Source: Schistocerca nitens
Lineage: Eukaryota > Arthropoda > Insecta > Orthoptera > Acrididae
Assembly (NCBI RefSeq): GCF_023898315.1
Contig: NC_064621.1
Coordinates: forward strand, 135,530,521 to 135,594,520
Length of the DNA: 64,000 bases
Direction: 5' to 3'
Below the pieces are notes generated by a model, which ran no database searches, was not told the DNA's origin, and saw nothing but the letters and a program-made list of their open reading frames with translations. Positions 56,605 through 64,000 of this stretch are shown here, in pieces; the stretch's first letter is position 1; the number at the start of each line of letters is the position of its first letter. The translations under genes and the position numbers were made by a program.

Positions 56605-57530
56605 GCCGTACTGACGTTCGACCCCGAGCGTTTGACTCGGTGTGGCACGACGGTCTCGAGTTCAAACTCTTTGAACCCGGAATACCGACGTCCTACGTGT
56701 TGCCACTACGGTTGTACCTGTCTGAACGAACCTTCCAATTGAGAGCCGACGACGGTACGTCCAGAGATCGGCAGGTACTTGCAAGGGTGCCGCAGGGGTC
56801 GGTACTCGGCCCCTTGCTGCACTCTCTGTACACTGCCGATGGCCCGAAAGTGGCAGGAATTGAACTGGCGCTGTACTCGGATGTTGCAGCCCTGTTCACT
56901 CGCAGCATGAACACCCAAGTGCTGGGAAACCGTCTCCAACGCGGATGCGAAGCCTCGGACTCATGGGCAACAAAGTGGCGACTGAAATTCAACGCCATAA
57001 AAAGCCAGGCAGTTGTCTTCACCCGAAGACTCCTGCCGCCATGGCTTACGCCAGTCGAAATTCTGGCAGAACCTATCCCATGTAGCGGGACGGCGAAATA
57101 AGTAGTGATTAACCTAGACCGCAGGCTCACCTGGAAACAACACATTCATGATGTCAAAGGGAGAGCAACAGGACGCCTTTGCACCCTCTATCCGCTGCTA
57201 AACCCGCAGTCGTCAGTGCCACCGCAACACGGCATCACGATATTCCTAACATTGGTTCGCCCACTGTTAGAGTATGCGGCCGTGGTCTGTGGGAAAGCCG
57301 CAAATGCTCACATTGTGAGTCTGCAGCGGATACAGAATCGCACCCTTAAGACTGCCATGCATCTTACGAGGTGCTATTAGACGCGCCAACTTCACGTGGA
57401 CACAGGGATGCTGCCGCTCCGAGATAGAATCCGCACCATCGCCAGGAGGTTCTACCAGAAAGCGGGCCACTCCCACAACCGGAAAACCACCCGTTGGCCT
57501 CACCTGCTGAGGGATTAAGTTTTACTAACC
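56605..57530 (+). mobile_element. Jockey-clade LINE RT fragment
   Basis: The frame 56640-57101 gives VPQGSVLGPLLHSLYT, then ELALYSDVAALFTRSM, where the active-site YADD of the family reads YSDV, and SWATKWRLKFNAIKSQAVVF. The frame 57105-57380 gives NLDRRLTWKQHIHDVKGRAT and LVRPLLEYAAVVCGKAANAH. This is the palm, thumb and C-terminal part of jockey-type RT, split by a stop near 57100. It is inactive and 5'-truncated (it starts at RAFDSVWHDGL). Confidence 0.92.
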
Positions 57531-57699
57531 CCCAGCAGAATGTGTTTACTTCCTCTACAGGTTTCCACCAGCAAGGACGAATCAAGAAGACAGATAGTAT
57601 AAATTCTCTCTCCGTTAGGAACTGCAGGATGACAATTCTGTCTAAACTGCACCATCTCGAGCCAAGGACCGGCTCGTCATATAGTGTCAGCGTCAACTG

Positions 57700-58752
57700 A
57701 GGTTCGTCCTCTTCGCCTTTACTACCGTCCTGGTATCACTGTCTGGAGAAAATGAATCGTCCGCCTTCTTTGCCACTGAGATCGATATCTTCATCTTGTT
57801 CGCCTCCACTCCCACGTTCTAAGTACCGTGATCAAACTCCGTGTTATCAAGGACACAACGGATGTATGGCGGTCGTCCATGGAACCACTCGCTCCGACTC
57901 TGTTGTCCCTTGTCGGCTCCGCATCGGCCATACTTGGTTAACACATGGTCACCTCCTCTGTCGCGAGGACCTACCTCCATGACGCTGTGGCTCCAGTACA
58001 ACTGTCATCCCCCTCTTGTAGGACTTCCAAATTTTAGCCATTCTGCGGCGGACTTTTAACCCTCCCCGCACCCTAGCTACGGTGTTGGGTGACAATTCCT
58101 ATACGGCCGTTTTAGTTTTACGTTCTGTTCGACCGGCCGTAGTGGACGAGCGGTTCTAGGCGCTTCAGTCTGCAACCGCGCGACCGCTACGGTCGCAGGT
58201 TCGAATCCTTCCTCGGACATGCATGTGTGTGATGTCCTTAGGTTAGTTAGGTTTAAGTAGTTCTAAGTTCTAGGGGACTGATGACCTCGGATGTTAAGTC
58301 CCACAGTGCTCAGAGCAAATTTTTTCGTTCTATTCGTGACGGGGGTTTTTATCATACAATCTAAGGCTGGGCTTATGGCCTTCTCTCCCAGACCTCGATC
58401 CTCCTTCCCTTCGTCACACTTTCTTTGCATTTTGATTGCCTTGTCGTTCGTCTTGTCTTTTATGCTAGCGATATTAGTATGTTGCAGAGTGGCTGGTTCA
58501 TCCTTTTTTATCCTTGTGATCAGCCGGCCCATGCAATCCGCAACGTGATTGTAATACCTTCCTCTACCTTTCCTCTTTGGTTCGCTTATTTCGTTTTCCT
58601 CTCGGTGTGTTTCCCCGTTAGTTTTACGCCCTTTTACTCTCCCAACTACTTTGTTTTTAATTGTTTTTCCTTGAGACTTGTTCGCTCGAGGAAAAAGGGG
58701 CTGATGGTACTTTGGTCCCTTTAAACCCCGAACCAACCAACCAACCAACTCC
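57700..58752 (+). mobile_element. LINE 3' end with (CCAA)n tail, interrupted by a SINE
   Basis: A broken frame at 57841-57982 encodes PCRLRIGHTWLTHGHLLCRE, matching the region after RNase H in I/R1-type LINEs (compare 49050-49340). A ~600-bp 3' UTR follows, ending GGGGCTGATGGTACTTTGGT and an ACCAACCAACCAACC tail. A type A SINE sits in the UTR. It is probably the same broad family as the LINE at 60464-63287. Confidence 0.82.
58132..58325 (+). mobile_element. tRNA-derived SINE (type A)
   Basis: Plus-strand copy in a LINE 3' UTR. Flanks CGTTCTGTTCG (58121-58131) and CGTTCTATTCG (58326-58336) are an 11-bp duplication with one mismatch. The tail is cut before CATTTGAACC. Confidence 0.92.
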
Positions 58753-59876
58753 AACGTTGCTGACTAATTGGCTTCCTCTCTCATACGAAGCGACCACTAT
58801 TAGAAAAGTGTCATTCCAGGCAAAAAATTAACACTACTCATTAGTAATTAAACAGGAAGCACCTAACGGCTCTTAATTACTAACACTGAATAAAAGAGCT
58901 GAGCAAGAACTGGGAAAGAATGAAAAGAAAATACACAGAAGACATTTAGGATCACGAAAGAACAAAGATAACAACTGCACAAAGGGGAGAAATGAAGATC
59001 GACAGAGAAACATAGAAATCATCAGAGATATAACAAGAAAGAGGAGACTGAAGTTTTATAGTTAAAGTCATATTTACAGAATGAATGAAACAGGCAAACG
59101 AAGAAAATTTTCAATTTAATTTCCAAATTAAAAAAAAAAGACATCATGGTATGGCTGGAAGAGACAAGAAACGACTTGAGAAAACTTAACGTCGCAGAAT
59201 ACACCATACAGAATAAGGAAAGTTTCAGGCTACTGATCGGTACCGCAAAATTTCCTGTCCACCAACGAAATTCACAACCTAGGAAGGTGATGTCAAATCA
59301 TGAGAGGCAGGCCATCAGCCAAAGCATGAAGAAGTTCTGAGAAGATAAAAAGAAAAAGATTGTACCTCTGTCTTAGGTTGCAAGTGGTCTATAATTGGCC
59401 AAATTCTGTAATAAAAGAAAGTAGTATAGCGAAACAGCCTATTCAGTGATATCTGATAAAAGAGCTACGTGAGTTAAACGTTTACCACAGCACTTACTAA
59501 ACTATTTAACGCTTTCGATGCTTTGGCTGGAGGTGGGGTACTCTGCCGATGGTCCGCGATATTTCGATGCCCTAATTCGACGTTTTCATCAGGTGTTCCC
59601 TGAGACTGGCTCAGGGAACCGAAGTATCGTAGCTTATCGATACTGTCGGAGCTGAAGCGTCGATGAAGATTCCTGGGGGAGTCACGAGTGATCTTCGAGC
59701 ATTGGCACCAATAGAGTCACCTGACCAATGAAGAATGCAGGCTGCCTGCCAATGAAGACAGCCAGGACGGTGTTATAAGCGGCGGGCACCTGAGCACCTC
59801 CTTTTCTAATTAGTTCTATGTTGCTAGTCAAAGATTCCGTGTGCATAAACGCACCCCCGAGCTGTGCCTCTACTTA
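58753..59876. other. Unassigned DNA
   Basis: The first ~750 bp are A-rich with no gene. The stretch 59510-59820 has a different composition (GACGTTTTCATCAGGTGTTC) and may be part of an unrecognised repeat. Confidence 0.45.
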
Positions 59877-60458
59877 TACACTGAAGGGCCAAAGAAACTG
59901 CTACTCCTGCCTAAGATTGCGTGGGCCATACGCGAGCCCGCAGAAATGGCGCAGCACGACGTGGCATGGACTCTGCTAATGTTAGAAGTAGTGCCGGAGA
60001 GAACTCACACCATACATCCTGCAAGACCGTCCATAAATCCGTAAGAACACGAAGAGGTGGAGATCTCTACTGAGCAGCACGTTGCAAGACATCCCAGGTA
60101 AGCTCAATAATGTTCATGTCTGGGGAGTCTGGTGGCCAGCGGAAGTGTTTAAAGTCACAAGAATGCTCCTGGAACCACTCTGTAGCAATTATGGACGTTT
60201 GGGGTATCGCATTGTCCTGCTGGAATTGCCCAAGTCCGTCGGAATTCACAATGGACATGAACGGATGCAAGTGATCAGACACTATTACCTGTCAGAGTCG
60301 TATCTAGACGTATCAGGAGTCCCGTATCACTCCTACTGCACACGCCCCACACCATTACAGAGCCTCCAACAGCTTGAACAGTCCCCTGCTGACATGCAGC
60401 GTCCATGGTTTCATGAGGCTGTCTCCGTACCCTTACATGTCCATCATCCCCCTGCGGA
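59877..60458 (-). mobile_element. Tc1-like transposon, 3' half
   Basis: The outer end TACACTGAAGGGCCAAAGAA is the same Tc1 terminus as at 13300. The minus frame 60067-60282 encodes MSDHLHPFMSIVNSDGLGQF, QQDNAIPQTSIIATEWFQEH and PPDSPDMNIIELTWDVLQRA, that is the second Asp and the Glu with 36 residues between. The 5' half is missing where a LINE begins at about 60464. Confidence 0.9.
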
Positions 60459-60463
60459 TCCGG

Positions 60464-63287
60464 TGTTTATAATAGCCCTGAGGTATTCCTGCCTATCGTA
60501 AAAGGCGACTAAAAGGAGTCTCACACGTTCCCATTATCTGGGTTGACCTCCCACTTTCCAAATTCTACGAAAATGTGGGCTGTATGGGGAAGGACGCCTT
60601 ACGTCGTGCACTAGTTATCCATAGCGACCTTAGATTCTATCTCCTGCACCTCTTCGCATCATGGCTTTGCATCTCCACATACAATTCAACTATTTGCGGG
60701 AGCACACTTTCCGTAGTATATCATCTTCTTCCGTTGTCTCCTGTCGCTCCCATGACAATATTGAATTCCTCTGCGCCCAATATCCAGCATGGTAGACAGC
60801 CCATTGTGGTGGGACCATCATGTGCCCATTTGGTGGTAGCACCTTAAGAACACAGGGATCGCACTGCTGATGACCGAGCTGTAAACTCCCCACGTATGCC
60901 CAGGTGTAGATTCCCGTCTTTGTGGGGCATCTGGACTCCTGGCAATGGCTATCATGTCGGGTGGCCTTTGCTGTGGCTGGGTGGCGCCTGTGGGGAGAGC
61001 CCCTGATCGGAGTGGGTGTCATCAGGGCGGATGACCCGCAACGAAGTAGACTAGGTCATCTCTTGCTGGTGACCAAACGGCGCCAGCAGTCCCTAAGAAG
61101 GGGTAGATCGAATATAATGCTGACAGATATGACCTAAATCATTCCCCTCCATCGCTACACTATGGGAGGAACGTAGGGCTACAGAAAGAAGAGAGCAATA
61201 TTCGTCTCAGTTTGTAGTCTGTAGCAGAATGGATGGGGCTTCTTTCTACCTATGGAGCCTCAATTTTTTACTGAACATCTTTAGGATACGTTTGAGGAAG
61301 TGACAGCGCTGTCCAAGATGCGAAACGATGCAGACTCAGACAGCATCCCCAGCCCAATCCCGAGCGTTAATCTCTTGTGACAAGCTGGGTGATATTTCTG
61401 TTTCCGTCACTTCCCATAAATGCCTCAACATGGTCCATCGCGATCTCCTCTTGCAGTCTGACGGCGAGCTCCGAGACAATTTAGAACGGCAGGGTGTTCC
61501 TTTCATCCAGTGCGTTTATAGGGCACATAAAGACAACAGGGTTGCTATTGGTGCCTTCATCTTGGCCTTTGAGGGTGATTCATTGCCTGGAAAGGTCAAG
61601 ATGATGGTTTGCCACTGTGACGTTAAACCATACATCCCTCTCCCTATGCTTCACTTTAAGTGCTGGAAATTCAGGCACATGTCTTCCCATCCACTTCCAG
61701 GGCCACATGTTGAGACTGCAGATGTCCACTGCACCCAGATACTCCATGTACGTTTCCTCCCATTTGTATCAGCAGGGCAGAGCACCACTCTCCCTGCTCG
61801 CCAGACTACACAGAACTCCCAAAGGAGCGGAAAATCATGGAGTACAAGACCCTGGACCAGTTAACCTACCAACAGGTGAAGTGTAAATTTGAAACATTAC
61901 ACCCCATTCAGTTGATGTCCACATATGCTGCAGCTACTTCACCATCACTGTCCCAAGTACCATCAGTTCTACACTCTGTGCCATGAACAGTGGGCCCTCG
62001 AGGCAGCCAGAATACATCTGCCTCCTTGGTGGTAGGGGGCAAATCTTCTTCTGTTGCTCCTGAAGCACGTACTTTTGGAGAAATACCCCTTTAAATGCAT
62101 AGGTCACTGGCCCCCTACCCCCAGCCAGAGAAGCAACACCCTCTTCCGGCTCCTCTCGTGCGGAAGGGGTCCCTTGGGACTCTCCTTTCCAAGGTCTCCA
62201 CTAACGCCACAGTGGACACTCGCCAGTGGCTAAAGGAGCCAAAAGCTACTGGATGAAGAGCTTCATCCTCTGTGCCTGAAGCTACTTCAGATAAGTCTGC
62301 GCAGCAAGCCCCTAAAGGGTAGTGAGAAGGCAAGCAAACAAAGAAGAAGAATGCTAAAAAATAGGACCCTCTGGTGGCCCCAACACACCACTCTCTACCA
62401 GTGCTGGATCTGAAGATGTACCTTTCCTTGAAGCACCTAATAGCTTCTAAACATCTCCATGCCCACGTTCGCCAGCTTATAAAAAGACGGAAACGGGAGT
62501 GTTGAAAGAGGTACGTTTCGACCATTGGCTGCCGTACGTCACCTCCCCCAGTCTGGACGAAGATCAGACGTGTTTCTGGGTACCAGGTACCAACAGGTGT
62601 CCCTGGCATTAACATCAATAGCGTGTTATCTACCGACGCCATCGCCATTGCCGAGTACTTTGCTGAGTACTATGCTCAAGTCTCTGCATCGGAGAATTAC
62701 CCCCCAGCCTTTCGCATCCTCAAACTGTGGATGGAAGGGAAGGTCCATTCGTTCACTATACGCCACAGTGAACCCTATAACGCCTCATGTACAGAGTGTG
62801 AGCTCCTCAGCGCCCTTGCACATTGTCCCGACGCAGCTCCTGGGCCAGATCGGATCCACAGTCAGACGATTAAACATCTCTCGACCGACTACAAGCGACA
62901 TCTCCTCCTCATCTTCAATCATATCTGGTCTGATTGCGCATTTCCATTGCAATAGGGGGAGAGCATCATCATTCCAGTGTTCCAACAAGGTAAACATCCG
63001 CTTGATGTGGATAGCTATCGGCCCATCAGCCTCATCAACGTTCTTTGTAAGCTGTTGGAATGCATGGTAAGTTGGCGGTTGTGTTGGCTCCTGGAATCAC
63101 GTAGCCTACTAACCCATGTCAGGCCGGTTTCCGCCAGGGTCTCTCTGCCACTGATAATCTTGTGTCCATCGAGTCTGCCATCTGAACAGCCTTTTCCAGG
63201 CGCCAACACCTGATTGCCGTCTTCTTTGATTTACAGAAAGCGTATGACACAACCTGGCGACATCATGTCCTCGCCACTTTATATGAG
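60464..63287 (+). mobile_element. Long LINE copy: 5' UTR, ORF1 and RT parts, endonuclease missing
   Basis: ORF1: frame 61328-61864 gives SCDKLGDISVSVTSHKCLNM, ELRDNLERQGVPFIQCVYRA and AIGAFILAFEGDSLPGKVKM, with decayed zinc-knuckle positions after MLHFKCWKF. ORF2: frames from 62623 give PDAAPGPDRIHSQTIKHLS, and 62977-63213 gives HPLDVDSYRPISLINVLCKL. Then a shifted frame gives FFDLQKAYDTTWRHHVL near 63225, RT fingers and palm. The ORF1-like region passes into pre-RT sequence near 62430, so the ~700-bp endonuclease part was lost. It is cut at 63288-63290 by an LTR element. Several stops. Confidence 0.85.
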
Positions 63288-63290
63288 TGG

Positions 63291-63791
63291 TGTGGTGTCA
63301 CCGCCAGACACCACACTTGCTAGGTGGTAGCTTAAATCGGCCGCGGTCCATTAGTACATGTCGGACCCGCGTGTCGCCACTGTCAGGATCGCAGACCGAG
63401 CGCCACCACAAGGCAGGTCTCGAGAGACGTACTAGCACTCACCCCAGTTGTACGACGACTTTGCTAGCGACTACACTGACGAAGCCTTTCTCTCATTTGC
63501 CGAGAGACAGTTAGAATAGCCTTCAGCTAAGTCCATGGCTACGACCTAACAAGGCGCCATTTGTACCATTGCATGTATCTCAAGATAGTCTCACTTGTAT
63601 CATCAAGAATGCTGTATACCAAAGGACGATATAAAAGTTAAGGGTTCTAGTAGCTACGTTCTTTTCTTTATCACATTCATTAAGTCTCCAGTTTCAGACC
63701 TCACTCCATCCTTCGTGAGTTAGCGCGTGCATCTTGGCCTCCTCTTTCAATTAGTGTACGTAGTGTTGGCAAGTCTGCCGACACTACAACA
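63291..63791 (+). repeat. 5' LTR of the element at the right edge
   Basis: About 501 bp, starting TGTGGTGTCACCGCCAGAC and ending CTACAACA. A TATAAAAG-like box near 63630 could be its promoter. Confidence 0.85.
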
Positions 63792-63849
63792 TTGGCGACG
63801 AGTCTAAAAAGGAACTTTAGCGTTCGTATTGTATTAATTTGCTTGTGTC

Positions 63850-64000
63850 ATGGCTTCGCCACATTCTCCAGATGTACTGTCCGAATTTTATCTCTTGCAG
63901 AATCAGCAGACGCAGGCGTTATTGGATGCCCTTGGACAGCTCGTCCAGGGTCAACGTGCGCTGCAAAACGATGCGGCCGCCGCCGCTTCATCGCTACCAC
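63850..64000 (+). CDS. Start of a gag-like frame (fossil element, partial)
   Basis: The frame opens MASPHSPDVLSEFYLLQNQQ and is open to the window end (about 50 codons). Gln- and Ala-rich helical start. The position after LTR and primer site suggests gag. No conserved motif is reached. Confidence 0.65.
   Translation, partial: MASPHSPDVLSEFYLLQNQQTQALLDALGQLVQGQRALQNDAAAAASSLP

Larger units (their letters stand above)
63291..64000 (+). mobile_element. LTR retrotransposon, 5' end only (runs off the window)
   Basis: LTR at 63291-63791 (TGTGGTGTCACC ... CTACAACA) with a TGGCGACGAG primer-site-like stretch just inside and a gag-like frame from 63850. The family also gives the solo LTR at 52224-52457. 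It inserted into the LINE's RT region, so it is younger than that LINE. Whether it is whole cannot be seen from this window. Confidence 0.88.

Overview
The window looks like intergenic DNA from a very large, repeat-packed insect genome, most likely an orthopteran such as a locust or grasshopper. The reasons are a dense set of full-length tRNA-headed SINEs with a Leu/Ser-type A box, 5S-rRNA-headed SINEs, many mariner/Tc1 families and several LINE clades. The species call is inference from the repeat mix. No intact host protein gene, rRNA gene, functional tRNA gene or CRISPR array was recognised. Nearly every long reading frame belongs to a transposable element.

Layout. 1-3.7 kb: a short tandem repeat, a rearranged mariner carrying two SINEs, and unassigned DNA. 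3.7-12.3 kb: one young Ty3/Gypsy-type LTR element on the minus strand, with near-identical 729-bp LTRs and a 4-bp target duplication; it is broken. 13-15 kb: SINE, CA microsatellite, Tc1-like element, SINE. 15-19.4 kb: a hairpin repeat, a SINE and a short mariner. 19.4-25.4 kb: LINE ends, a Tc1 remnant, and a 2.75-kb long-inverted-repeat element filled with a LINE and two SINE types. 25-34 kb: mostly unassigned AT-rich DNA, a decayed jockey/CR1-like LINE, a candidate solo LTR and a 5S-derived SINE. 34-45 kb: a broken pogo-like transposase gene split by a DD41D mariner, a LINE end, a CpG-rich block, and two more mariners. 45-51 kb: SINEs, a composite tRNA-like retroposon bounded by a 14-bp duplication, and two LINE ends. 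51-56.4 kb: nested inverted repeats enclosing a solo LTR, a palindromic tRNA-like element and SINEs, next to an almost perfect 425-bp palindrome. 56.4-64 kb: jockey-type and RNase H-bearing LINE pieces, a Tc1 piece, a long LINE with ORF1 and RT parts, and the start of a second LTR element that runs off the window end.

The parts do not form a host pathway. They form a layered insertion record that can be ordered by nesting: SINEs inside mariners, a mariner inside a pogo-like gene, a LINE and SINEs inside a foldback element, an LTR element inside a LINE. The most unusual items are the composite tRNA-like element at 47005-48257, its palindromic relative at 53880-54122, the two SINE types that share one body under different pol III heads (24210-25030), and the large inverted-repeat structures at 22641-25390 and 51314-56402.
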